A stretch of 64,000 nt of DNA, taken from positions 523,932 through 587,931 of the forward strand of contig KE546968.1 in NCBI GenBank assembly GCA_000442125.1, given 5' to 3'. Positions 36,748 to 47,263 of the stretch are shown piece by piece. The position numbers and the translations under genes were made by a program. The notes under the pieces were generated by a model. The model was given only the letters and a program-made list of their open reading frames with translations, was not told the DNA's origin and ran no database searches. How positions within the stretch are numbered: position 1 is the stretch's first letter; each line of letters starts with the position of its first letter. This stretch comes from Opeltia flavorubescens. Its lineage: Eukaryota > Ascomycota > Lecanoromycetes > Teloschistales > Teloschistaceae.

Positions 36748-37658
36748 TCAAGTACTACCGATCCCATAACGACCGTATGGAAAGTCCTCAAGCGACTTCA
36801 TCAGCTCAGCCCAACCATCATCTCTTCTCCCAGGCCAGCCTCTGCCTTTGCCTTCGCCCCCAACAGCGGCCTCCTTCATTACCTCCTTAACTTGCTCATC
36901 TTTACCGCCATTCGCCAACCCAGCGAGAACCTCCTTCTCTCTCCCCTTGTACTCCGTAAGCAGTTGTGGATGCGGACACCACACCACTCTCATCCCCGCT
37001 CGTCGTCCGGCTTCGACCCCAGGCACACTGTCCTCAAATACAAGGCACTCTTCCCTTGTAATCTCTTTTCCGCCCTTCTTTCTAAGCCCGCTATTGATTG
37101 TCTCCAAAGCCAGCAGATAGATATCCGGCGCCGGTTTGCCTTTACCAGGGGGTATCCGGGTATCGTCACCCAACACACGCTGCTCCTCAGGAAAACAGCT
37201 GAACAGCTCCTCCAAATGCGAAGTCTTGAGCTTGAAATTCGCAGTGTGGCTACTTGTAGCCAGTGCCAAATGCACACCATTTTCCCGCAACGTCTTCAGC
37301 AAGTCCGGTACTCCCGGCAACGATTGGGCGGAGGGGAAATGCTTGCGTTGCAGTTCGGAGTTTTTGCGGATATATTCGGCACGGGGGATGGGTAGCTGGG
37401 CCCAGGCGTGGAAGATCTCACCGGCTTCGGGGCCGGGGCGGCCTTGTAGTTGGGCTTTGATGTTCCATGGAAGGTTGGGCCGGTTGCATTCGCGAAGAAT
37501 GATGTTATTGCAGAGGGTGTAGATGTCTTCGGTGTCGAGGAGAAGGCCATCCATGTCAAAGAGGCAGGCACGGACGGGGGGAAAACTGACAGGACGTCAG
37601 CAATATGAAACATACTTCTCAGAAGAAAGCGAACCTACTCCGGTGTGAGAGCTGTCAT
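36748..37658 (-). CDS. HAD-superfamily phosphatase (GS1/pseudouridine-5'-phosphatase-like)
   Basis: Exons on the minus strand are 37658-37639 and 37585-36748. The first exon has only 20 nt, encodes MTALTP plus part of a codon, and is joined by a 53-nt intron. The product has 285 residues. HAD motif I is DMDGLLLDTE at about residues 17-26 (nucleophile Asp17, acid/base Asp19). Motif II is LALATSSHTANF. The motif III lysine lies in GKGKPAPDIYLLAL. Motif IV is CLVFEDSVPGVEAGRRAGM. All catalytic residues are present. The cap insertion between motifs I and II fits the beta-phosphoglucomutase/GS1 subgroup, whose members dephosphorylate small sugar or nucleotide phosphates; the true substrate is unknown. 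Without the short first exon the protein would start inside motif I. It diverges from the TPR gene with about 500 bp between starts. Confidence 0.88.
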
Positions 37659-38164
37659 TTTGCCACCTCAATTGTGATGTGCAGGGAAACAAGGGACACA
37701 AGGATCGTTCTAATAACGAGCGACTGCTCCTACCTTTCAAGGAGCGAATGGACTGATGAACGGTCCTGAAGGAGTGACTGCCAGGAGGAAAAGTTTGGCA
37801 AACAGTTGGGCATCCATCTTCAGTAAGAAAAAGCAGGGTGATAGGTTGACCCTGAAGTAGGTTTCCCTCGGAAGACTCAAAGCGGAAAGACGGTGAGCAA
37901 GAGCAATCTGCTTCCTTCACTCCTTGATCCAACTAGCTTTCGCTGTGACCGAAAGTTCCGGTTCCCGACATGACATGTGCTCGCGGCTGTCGCTTATGCA
38001 AGATGGTTAATTAGTAGATCGGATTCCTCATTATCAAAGAAAGCTTCAAGCTGACAAATGACGTAGATTTATTTGCCGACTTGCTGATAATGCTTCGAAC
38101 TGCATATCCATAGCATCCGAATGATCGTGCACAGGGTCCCAGGGTTTTGATTTCTTCCGCTCAC
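37659..38164. promoter_or_regulatory. Divergent promoter region between HAD and TTC1-like genes
   Basis: A 506-bp interval between two start codons on opposite strands. It should hold both promoters. No frame with family features or clear TATA box was seen. Confidence 0.4.
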
Positions 38165-39283
38165 ATGGCTGAAAGTCGGAGAAAGTCGGGAGCAACATCA
38201 ACTTCCGGTCCAAAAGAGGAAAAAAGAATCTCGCAAGCTCCATCCGCCTCTCGCTTTTCGCCAGAGGAAGAAGCTGTAAGCTCGAACCTTTTTTCCAGCC
38301 TAAATCATTCGCGAATACAATTCAGAAACATTGTTTCCGCAATCGCCTCCTACTGTCTATCTTATGTTCTTGGCTAGCAGCTTTCCCCCATTTACATTTC
38401 CATTTCCACGACTAAAATTAGACCTTCATGACAGATCTGACCATGAAACGCGCTCACTAGACCCTTCTTGCTGAATCGAATGCCGAGAAATCAGCCGCAA
38501 ATGAGCTCTTCAAGTCCGCTCAGTACTCAGAAGCTATCTCCACCTACGACCGTGCGCTTGCCTCGGTCCCGAGTTACCTCGAATACGAGATTGCTGTCTT
38601 GAAGTCTAATATTGCTGCCTGCCACATCAAACTTTCTGATTGGAAAGCCGCCGTCGAGCAAGCTACCAAGTCTATCGAAGCGCTTGACAGACTTCAGAAG
38701 CCTCCTTCGGCCAATGCCGACAAGAAGAAAGATGGAGACGGAGCTGAAGAAAAGTCTTCTGCTAACGCACCCACGAAGGATGACGATGAGGTCATAGAAA
38801 TAGCAGGCGACGATGAGGACGAGACTGTAGCGCTCCAAAAGATTCAGGACAACGACAAACGGAAAGAGGACATAAAGCGAATACGTGCAAAAGCACTCAT
38901 GCGGCGAGCGCGCGCCCGCTCTGAACAGGGAGGATGGGGTAATTTGCAAGGCGCTTTAGAAGGTACTACACGCCAGATTCCTCTGTCTCGTCCATCGTAC
39001 TATAATCCCTTCAATCGCTAACAATCTGCCTCTTTACACAGATTACCAAACCCTCTCCTCATTTCCCTCTCTCCCTCCCTCGGACACAAAAATCATCGAT
39101 GCCGCTCTCCGCACTCTCCCACCGCGCGCAGCCGACGCCCAGAAAGCAGAGATGGGTGAGATGATGGGGAAGCTGAAGGAGCTCGGGAACGGGATTTTGA
39201 AGCCTTGGGGGTTGAGCACCGATAGTTTTAAGTTTGAGAAGGATGAGAAGACGGGGGGGTATAGTATTGGAATGAAGAATTGA
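38165..39283 (+). CDS. TPR-repeat protein, TTC1-like co-chaperone
   Basis: Exons 38165-38275, 38461-38962 and 39042-39283 encode 284 residues. Introns are 185 nt and 79 nt, the latter with a CGCTAAC branch point. The first exon is Ser/Lys/Glu-rich. TPR units begin at about residue 40: ESNAEKSAANELFKSAQYSEAISTYDRAL, then EYEIAVLKSNIAACHIKLSDWKAAVEQATKSIE. An acidic insert follows, then RIRAKALMRRARARSEQGGW. The C-terminal KLKELGNGILKPWGLSTDSFKFEKDEKTGGYSI block is diagnostic of the TTC1 family. Human TTC1 binds Hsp70/Hsp90 and G-protein subunits; the fungal role is not established here. The acidic insert between repeats is longer than a standard TPR linker. The gene is convergent with the XAP5 gene, with 342 bp between stops. 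Confidence 0.88.
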
Positions 39284-39625
39284 GGGTTTCTGTTGGGTCA
39301 GTGAGGGACGAGGGAGTGTTGGATTGTGAGGATCGTCAGAGGATGGCGGTGAAAGTGATTATGATTATAGCATGCTTTGTAGACTGGATTGTGTGTAAAC
39401 ACTATGGTATTGTATTTTCATTGCTGTTTCCCAAATTCCACAGCCATCTGTCTGAGCTCAAAGGAGTAGCTGGACTGATCATGGTCAGAATCCATGCTCA
39501 TGACCTGCGGAGAACAATGCAGACTGAATATCAAAATCAATTTTCTCTCTTTTAGTTACAATGGGGTATCGCTTCATTGTGGATTGTCACCATGGAAAAA
39601 TCACCGATACTATCCTCACATGTTC
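39284..39625. other. Short convergent intergenic region
   Basis: 342 bp holding the 3' ends of the TTC1-like and XAP5 genes. Nothing else is visible. Confidence 0.4.
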
Positions 39626-40928
39626 TTACGTAAAGAAAAAAGCATTTCCTTCCGCGTCTCTCCTCATGCCTTTCGCGTAATCCCGACTCGGGTCAAATTC
39701 CTCCCAAACGCTCGCTGGAAATATATGCTTATTCTTCTCGTACCACCTCCGATCCACGACCTTTGTGAAGTTGGGATCATCATTCGCACCTTCGAGGCTT
39801 GCGTCCGAAGATACTGCAGCGCCGCCGTTTCGCGAAGGCTTGGGTCGGGCGAGTGGATCGTAGGTTGAAGGTTCGGGGGACGCTGATGGCGAAGTCGATG
39901 AGGAATGGGTGCTGGATGTGGATAGTTTCATGGTGGATGAGAAATCGAACAGTGGAGCAGAAGAGTGACCGAGGGTCTTGTTGACAATGAAATAGTAGAA
40001 ATCGTAGTGCTTATCGGGGATGTTAGTTCATAGTTACTGAAGCTTTAGCTCCTGTGGAAGGGACTTACATGAGGTATGATAATCTCCCCTCTCACCAACA
40101 TTAGATCGTCTACCCCGACTCTGGCCCATTCCCGACGACTGCTGTTCTTCTCGCCTCCACCAACTCCAAGCTCTGCGCCTACTTTCCGGCTTCGATCTAG
40201 GAATAACCAGATGTAGTCTCCTTTTTTCACCTTGCATGCGCCTCCTGGTATATTTGTACCGTCGTAGAAGACGAAGGGGATGACTATTTCGGTGGCTTTT
40301 ACGGCTTCTTGCATAGCTAAGAATTCCTTCCGTAGTTGCTCCTTTGTTTGTGCCTCTCGAAGGAGCGCTGATTTAGTCATCGCTTTAGGAATGAATGTGA
40401 GATTTGCATTAGGCCCCAGTCTCCTCTTTTCGGATGTCTTGTTCGCGGGTGATGCTGTTCCTGAGGGTAAAGGATCTGGTGTAGCTGATTTTGGTGTTGC
40501 TGCCGAGGAGTTCTCCTTGGTGCTATCTCCATCCTCATCATCCATACCAAACGATATTCTCCCTTTGCCAGTAGCTTTCCGCTTCTTCTTCGCAGGTGCT
40601 GTTGGCGTCATCACNCTGTACTTTGACCATTAGTCCTGCCCCCTGCGAAAGACAATGAAGATATCTACCCGTCACGCGAAACAGGTGTGCCAGATTTTGA
40701 GGCAGCAGTGAAGCGCCCCAAAGTCCCTCCATGAGCTTCCCGTTCTTTCTGCTCCAAAGCCTCGGCGCGGCGTTTCCGAAAGTCGGTTAGATGGACGAGG
40801 CCAACGGTGTGTGATTTCAAGAGATCTTCGGCGGTAGCACCTTGGGACGTGAAGCGCGCATTATGTGATGATGAGCTGGGCGTGGGAGCTCTCGAAGGGG
40901 CATTCGAAGAGGTGTTAGAGCTGGCCAT
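39626..40928 (-). CDS. XAP5/FAM50 family nuclear protein
   Basis: Exons on the minus strand are 40928-40669, 40615-40069 and 40009-39626. Introns are 53 nt, with a GGACTAATGG branch region, and 59 nt; the product is 396 residues. The N-terminus has TAEDLLKSHTVGLVHLTDFRKRRAEALEQKERE, a hallmark of the family. The middle carries FVFYDGTNIPG, KKGDYIWLFLDRSRK and the WARVGVDDLMLVRGEIIIPH stretch, joined by the second intron to HYDFYYFIVNK. The C-terminus has VDRRWYEKNKHIFPASVWEEFDP. A Ser/Pro/Ala-rich insert lies between FIVNKTLG and this last motif. XAP5 proteins are nuclear and linked to chromatin and splicing control (S. pombe Xap5, human FAM50A). One N at 40615 is the third base of a GGN glycine codon formed at the splice join, so the residue is unaffected. 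The start at 40928 is preferred over the in-frame ATG at 40988. Confidence 0.9.
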
Positions 40929-41517
40929 GGTTGAACAATGCGCTTGAGGGATGATAGAAATATTGAGACCCAGAAAAGTGGTTGCCAAGAGCTACCGCTG
41001 CTTAGTAAGCTTGTTGGGTTTTCTAGACAGCTTTCGCCTTTGCTCTGGGGTTATCATGAAGGTTCTTAGAAGTGGTCGTTCAGGATCGCTTAAAAGTAGT
41101 CTGCGAGACTTGGAAGGTTCCTGAGTACAGCTAAAGCCAATACGATCAGGTAATTAAGCGGGGATAGAGCAGTGTTGATTCTGTAATATCTCAGTACACC
41201 TTTGCTTGAAGTCTATGTCCTAAAGTTATCTTGTAAGCAGTATTCAGTGAGTATACAATCCACCTATTATATCCGATTTTATTTCATACCTTGTTTCCTC
41301 CTTTGTGAACATATCTCTAGACCAGGAGGCTCCACTACGGCTGGCTCTTGAAGTGACAATGCATATGAGGTTGATGTCGGTGGCACCTTCCACTGCTGTC
41401 ACCGTAAGAGTCGTAAGTTGTAAACTCTTATTTCCGTTCAAAATGAGATGTGACATCTCTCCATTGCTACTTCAGATTCGCTCATCAACCGTCCAAGCTG
41501 GGCTGGGGACTCCCATA
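40929..41517. promoter_or_regulatory. Divergent promoter region between XAP5 and HEI10-like genes
   Basis: A 589-bp interval between opposite-strand start codons, with no convincing frame. It is expected to hold both promoters. Confidence 0.4.
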
Positions 41518-42977
41518 ATGGACTTTGCTTTGAGATGCAACAACCTTAAGTGCAGAACTCAGTTGAGCGATCAAGCTGTCGTCACTACATGCAGGTCTCG
41601 TATCCAGTCATGGAGATTATGCTTCTGTACTAAAATNCCCCAGCCATATTTTTTGCTCGCCTTGCTCGCAGGCTCTGGGCCTTGATGCAGCACCCACAAT
41701 TCAACGCATATGCCCGGCTTGCGAGACCTCCCTTCCAAACCCTGATGATGTGGTGTCAACACAACTCAACCCTACTGAGGATTACAAGACGAGTGTTCTT
41801 AGCGGCTTCAGTCCCAGCACTATCGTTGAATGTGCCGGACGTGGCCTAGCGTTTTGGAGTTACCAGTCTACCCAAGAAATGTAGCTTCACACCCTCCTGA
41901 GTCCAGCAAGGCGGCTGCTAACCGGTGGAAGCGTATACCAGGAATATTTGGCCAAAAGCTTGACAGACAAGTATAATAGTCTCGGCACCCAAGTGGACAA
42001 AATTATCCACGATGCAAACTCCGAAATTGATATGTTGAACCAGAAGATCTCAAGTAAGTGACCAACGGTAGTAGTCCTACCTTGACGCCTCCGCTGATTC
42101 CCGCTCCAGGCTTGCAGCTTGACCGGGAGAGTTTGCAATCCGAGAACACTAAAATAAGAGCTGCTTTTCAGGAGAAGAACCGCAAACACCAGCAGACTCA
42201 AGAGCTGTACGATCGTCTCAAGCGGAAAGAGATGACGGCAGTTACCCAGTCAGCCGCGTTTGAATCGGTAGATGATGTCCTTGGTGGCGCCAATGCCCGA
42301 GCAAGTCAACCTCGTCCGCTTCAGCAAACATTCTCATCCCGGTCTCAAGAAGCTCGTGCTGGAGCGCAATATCCCTATGACCTTGGTCAAGATCCGAGCC
42401 ATCATAGAGTCAGCAGCAATGGTAGTAGCGGTAGAGGTGGCGTCACAATGCCGCCTCCTCTTCGTCGGCCTGCGGCATTTGGAGGTCATGTATTCAATCA
42501 GGGTATATCAAACAGGTTTTTCCAGGCCACATAGCTGATGTTCTTTGTCAAGGAAATACACCCTCCCAGCATCGTACGCAGCTTGGACCACAAATGCCAA
42601 ACATGCACCAGCAGAACGCCAGTCGCCAAAACCCCGGTTTTACGGCAGGGCTGTCACACATACCAACCCCTTCGCGGCGGGTGCCTTTGGGTAATATGAG
42701 CGCCAACAGCGTAAACAGGTCGAATCATGGAGGGTACGGCATGAGTGCAGGCGCTAAGATTGGTAGACAGCAAGGTATGCATACCTCTCTCTTTCGTTTC
42801 TTCTACGATAGAGTCACCGTGCGGCATTTGCAGGCTTCTTGTTGTTCTCAGCCAGAGCTGAATCATTGAGGTGGTGAATTAGGTGTACATCAGTCGACTT
42901 TTGGCCAAGCACAATCGAATCTCGACAATCGGAACCTCTCATCACAATTTTCACAGAACGCGCAGAGGTATCAATAA
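41518..42977 (+). CDS. HEI10: HEI10/CCNB1IP1-like RING protein (meiotic crossover E3)
   Basis: HEI10-type proteins are RING SUMO/ubiquitin ligases that mark and mature crossover sites on the synaptonemal complex in meiosis. Six exons, 41518-41594, 41644-41880, 41932-42053, 42110-42502, 42553-42774 and 42883-42977, encode 381 residues. The RING (C7, C12, C25, H27, C30, C33, C49, C52) is built across intron 1. The segment QSTQEIVYQEYLAKSLTDKY follows intron 2. A coiled coil runs over about residues 105-180, with NLDREIDML-like heptads (DANSEIDMLNQKISSLQLDRES) and ELYDRLKRKEM. The tail is Ser/Gln/Pro-rich and disordered. Introns are short (49-56 nt, last 108 nt), and intron 2 has a GCTGCTAACC branch point. 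One N at 41637 lies inside intron 1. No single exon is long, so simple ORF scans would miss this gene. Confidence 0.88.
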
Positions 42978-44983
42978 AATGAGATCCTCTAATTATCTTG
43001 AGCTCTGCTATCTGCTGGCATAACATAAGTGATTGAAGTGGCCTATGCTCAAACATTCATTCGCAAAGCGAGATGTAAGAAGAGAAACCCATCAAGACAT
43101 GTCTCAAGCTTGCTATTAGCGCTTCAATTGGCCGATCCCTGATTACTTATCTATCCAAATTGTCTTTCATTACCGTCTCAAGAGGTATAATCCATTGACA
43201 CTCCGCCTTCCTTCTGACCGTTTCTTGTACTACTCCGCCTCGAAGGCTATCTCAAGTCCACGATCCTGTAACCAGTGCGGTCGCGGGCCAAACATCATTG
43301 AAGCAGTTGGCGATACACTCAGAGTATCCCGCTCGTCGGAAGCTATCAAACAGTACATCGTGGCGCCTGGTATATCTTCATACTTGTTGTCTATTTTCGC
43401 GACGAACCAAAAGGCTCAATCACCATAGATAAGACCATAAAGGGATTCCTCCGTATCTCATCTCATACAAGACTAGTTTGACGAGATCAATCACGAGATA
43501 CGAGGTGCACTTCACGATTAGAGCGGAAGATCTACCGGGTACATGTTCAAGACCGCTTCCGCTGAAACCGCGTTTCAGGGAGCCAACACTCTGCGACCGC
43601 TCCGCCACAGCCGCTGTGTTTCCTTCTCGAAGAGTGTTAGAAACGTTGCATGTTGGAAATAGCATCATCGTCAAGAGCTTGATACAGTGAATCCCAGCAT
43701 GATCGAGATATATAATGAATCGCTTTCTCCGGTCAACGAAGATCTCATCCTATTCATCACGAGTATGCAGTCCCGGTGACAGCTTTTTCCTTACAACTGT
43801 TGCTTCAAAGTCTCACTTCAGTTCCTCTATCCAATTACAAATAGAATCCTACTACTATTGAAATTATCATCAATCAAAATGACTGTCCCTATGCAACGAA
43901 CATCCACATACACCTCCCTCGAGCTCGATTTCGATATACCGGCCCCTACCACCTCGCGCTTCACAATGATCCGTCGCGCATCCATGCGACCATGGCAACT
44001 TGTGTCTATGCTCACACCGGTGAGCACACCAGCGGAGCGACCGAGATCAAACTCTGGAGGGAACTCAAGGGACAATTAAATCAAGTTGCCCAATCCAACG
44101 CAATCATTTAGTCATGGATAATCAACGTTTCATATTCGTCACAACTTGTACATAGGGAAACCGGGTTGGAACAATATCGGTCGGCAGACACTGCTGGCAG
44201 TGATTTGTGACTGCAGCGCTCGCTATCAGATGAATATGACACTTACTGCATATAACAATTGGGGGATTTTGGGGGTAGAATAGGTGGCTGCAAAGCCTAC
44301 GACTTAGGAAAACATTCATACAAATACCTACTTTCTTTAACATGCTTTATTACGCGGTATGACGGGTGATGATCGTTTGCGGCAGGATAAACATGAGTGT
44401 ACAGTTGTAGGATTCGGGATAGCGAAGTGTTTTAAAATAGATATGGCCACGGTGTTCAAAACCAACAGCAAAGCCTTCCGCCGAAACCGGACATAGAATG
44501 ACGTCTTGCGAGTTTGACTTGCGTTCTCGATGCTAATTTGGAAATATGGAACATTGTGGATGACGATTTAGAAAAACCCTGGGTACGGTTGTGGTGGTTG
44601 CAACGATTCCAGCGTTGGATGTTTGATGCGAAAATAGTCTCGAAATGGTTTCAACATACAAAACAGAGTGTGTTGTGCGATGCTTATGAGCTCATCGATG
44701 ACGTAGGCTCAGCTGTCCTCTGTTGTGTGAAGGTTTACGCGTTGGATAATGGGCCTGGAGAGAAGCTCCCCAGAAATCGGCAGCGCGGCTTGCAGTAGCG
44801 CCCGCTGCACATAATCTTCAGGCTTGTTTAGGCTCAAGCAGCCCTATCGCTGCCCCTAAGGTAGCTCTAGCGAAGTAACATCTTTCTTTACGACACCACT
44901 CCACTTCGAAGCATCAGTCTCCCTGCAAAATCGAACGCTCCCATCTCGCCCACACACGCTCCCTTCCCCCTTGTCCACCCACG
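42978..44983. other. 2 kb gene-poor interval
   Basis: Between the HEI10-like stop and the ALG2 start. Short frames occur on the plus strand (43195-43428, 43478-43690, 43858-44079, 44514-44798), but none shows family motifs. The 73-codon frame at 43858-44079 is Ser/Thr/Arg-rich and could be a small protein; this is unproven. No tRNA was seen. The last 100 bp are pyrimidine-rich, as is common upstream of fungal start codons. Confidence 0.4.
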
Positions 44984-46447
44984 ATGCCACCCTTATCACC
45001 CTCCTTTTCCTTCCCTTCTTCTCCTTTAGCCTCCTCCAAGCCAAAACGCAACATAATCTTCCTCCACCCCGACCTCGGCATCGGCGGCGCCGAACGCCTA
45101 ATCCTCGACTCCGCCCTCGCCCTCCAATCCCTCGGCCACACAATCACAATCTTCACCTCCCACCGCGACCCAGCCCACTGCTTCGACGAAGCCCGCGACG
45201 GAACCCTCGACGTGCGGGTGCGCGGGAACAGCATATTCCCCGCCACTGCCTTTGGCGGACGCTTCAAGATCCTCTTCGCGGTACTCCGGCAACTACATCT
45301 CATACTCCAGATCTCGGTGTTTTCGCAAGAATTGAAGAGGTTGAAGCCAGATGCGTTTTTTGTCGATCAGTTGGCGGCTGGGGTGCCGGTTTTGAGGTGG
45401 TTGTGGGGGGAGAAGGGGGTGAGGGTGTTGTTTTACTGTCATTTTCCGGATTTGTTGCTAGTGAGGGGGAGGGAGAGGTGGTGGCGGGGACGGGTGTGGA
45501 GAGTATTTTTTGATGGGTTGGAGGGGTGGGGGATGAGGGGGGCGGATCGGGTGGTTGTTAATAGTGGGTTTACGAAGGGGGTTGTGGAGGGGTTGTGGCC
45601 TGAGCTGCGGGGTGTGAGGGGCGAGGGGAGGGAAATTGGGGTTGTGTATCCTTGTGTGGACACTGAGGGGGTGGAGAACGAGGGGAAGGAGCGGGGGAGT
45701 TCGGATTTGTGGAAAGGGAAGAAGGTGGTGTTGAGTATTAATCGCTTTGAGAGGAAAAAGAATGTTGGGTTGGCCATGAGGGCGTTCTGTGGGCTGAAGG
45801 AGGACGAGAGAAGGGATGTGAGACTGGTCCTGGCGGGAGGGTATGATGCGAGAATTCAAGAGAATGTACGTTATCATGAGGAACTCGTCAAATTGGCAGA
45901 GGACCTAGGTTTGAGGGCTGCTACAACGAAGAACGTGGTCACGGCGCTCAGTATACCAGATGATATTGACGTGTTGTTCCTCCTCTCGGTACCAGCGCAG
46001 TTGAAGACTATGCTTCTCTCCTCGGCAAGCTTACTGGTCTATACGCCTACGAATGAACATTTTGGAATTGTGCCGCTGGAAGCCATGCTAGCAGGGGTGC
46101 CTGTTCTGGCCGCTGATAGCGGAGGACCGTTGGAGACTGTACTGGAAGGGAAGACAGGATGGCTCAGGCCTGCGGAGAAGACTGAACAGTGGACCGAAAT
46201 CATGCACAAGGTTCTCTGCGAGATGAATTCCGAGGAACTGCAAGTCATGGGAAGACAGGGAAAGGAGTGGGTAGAGAGTGAATTCTCGCAACGAAAGCTG
46301 GCGGATAGGCTGGATGAAGAAATCGAAGTTATGCTAGAGGCGCCACAGCAGACGACTCTGGAGATCAATGACCTGTTGCTCGGAGTGGGTGTTTTCATTA
46401 TGGTAGCCTCGGTGCTGTCGACTATCCTATATCGAATCTTGACCTGA
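44984..46447 (+). CDS. ALG2: Alpha-1,3/1,6-mannosyltransferase ALG2
   Basis: ALG2 adds the second and third mannose to the dolichol-linked oligosaccharide on the cytosolic face of the ER for N-glycosylation. The single exon encodes 487 residues, normal for the family. The N-terminal Rossmann half has RNIIFLHPDLGIGGAERL (GGAER at 34-38) and ITIFTSHRDPAHCFDE. FYCHFPDLLL and a VVVNSGFTKGVV segment follow. The C-terminal GT-B half carries SINRFERKKNVGLAMRAF and EHFGIVPLEAMLAGVPVLA, the GT4 E-x7-E motif, at about residues 357-375. A hydrophobic segment near 460-485 is a likely membrane anchor. Codon use is strongly G/C-biased in the first half. The gene is convergent with BUD3. Confidence 0.95.
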   Translation: MPPLSPSFSFPSSPLASSKPKRNIIFLHPDLGIGGAERLILDSALALQSLGHTITIFTSHRDPAHCFDEARDGTLDVRVRGNSIFPATAFGGRFKILFAVLRQLHLILQISVFSQELKRLKPDAFFVDQLAAGVPVLRWLWGEKGVRVLFYCHFPDLLLVRGRERWWRGRVWRVFFDGLEGWGMRGADRVVVNSGFTKGVVEGLWPELRGVRGEGREIGVVYPCVDTEGVENEGKERGSSDLWKGKKVVLSINRFERKKNVGLAMRAFCGLKEDERRDVRLVLAGGYDARIQENVRYHEELVKLAEDLGLRAATTKNVVTALSIPDDIDVLFLLSVPAQLKTMLLSSASLLVYTPTNEHFGIVPLEAMLAGVPVLAADSGGPLETVLEGKTGWLRPAEKTEQWTEIMHKVLCEMNSEELQVMGRQGKEWVESEFSQRKLADRLDEEIEVMLEAPQQTTLEINDLLLGVGVFIMVASVLSTILYRILT

Positions 46448-47263
46448 TCTCCTGTTCTTTACTGTTATACAATACGTCGAAGCCCATACAGATAAGGAGA
46501 TTCTGATGACCATTCTGCCTATCCTAAAAACGAATTCATCAGCTCGGTATTACGCCCAGCTGACAGAGCTGCACCAGGAGGCTTCGAGCCATATCATATC
46601 ACGATCGTGGAATGTCACTCGCCATTACAAAAGATGTAACGGTCCTGTCTTCTCCAATCCCCAATCCGCGTACAGCGATTTGGGAACACTATATACTCCT
46701 TATCCCCAGTCTAGGCAACATTATCGCCCAGATGGTTTTGACCGGGATTCTCAGACTGTTGACAGGCATTCCAAGAAGCAAGCTATCAGGTCCAGCGTAT
46801 CGATCATGAACGTGGAGTTGTGAATCAACTCATCGTGACATGGGATCCAGACAGGGATGGCATATTCCCGTCAAAGAAAACTTGTAGATAGACGAAATCT
46901 ACCACAGCCAAACGCAATAGTGGTAGCCTGAAAAATATGGCTGGCAAATGATATGATATTGTGAGGGAAGGTATAAGTCTCCAAGCTCTGTAGGAATAAC
47001 ATGGATTAAAGAGGTCAGACGGTAGACTGTAAAACAATTTTGTTGCTGTTTTCCGTCAATCGAACCTGTATCTCATGTAAAATAAAGAGCACACTGAGCT
47101 TTTGCGCGCCAAAACCCTGTTTCCCAGTCCCTCATCACCTGTGTCCTCGTATTCTTGATGCAACATGACGCCTATTCATATTCCACAATGCCACCGTCCC
47201 ATAAAATACATTAATCCGATGAATTGATGACAACACCGCCGGTTTACCAACCTCGTATCTGAC
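46448..47263. other. Convergent intergenic region, 816 bp
   Basis: This holds the 3' regions of ALG2 and the BUD3-like gene. A plus-strand 105-codon frame (46506-46823) and an overlapping 65-codon frame (46612-46809) with a hydrophobic stretch are present but unrecognised. They are probably chance. Confidence 0.4.

Noticed and set aside
44514-44798. 94-codon plus-strand frame as a gene
   Set aside because: No family features, no supporting splice sites and ordinary length for chance.
46506-46823. 105-codon plus-strand frame between ALG2 and BUD3
   Set aside because: It lies in the expected 3' regions of convergent genes, and two competing frames overlap without a clear coding signal.
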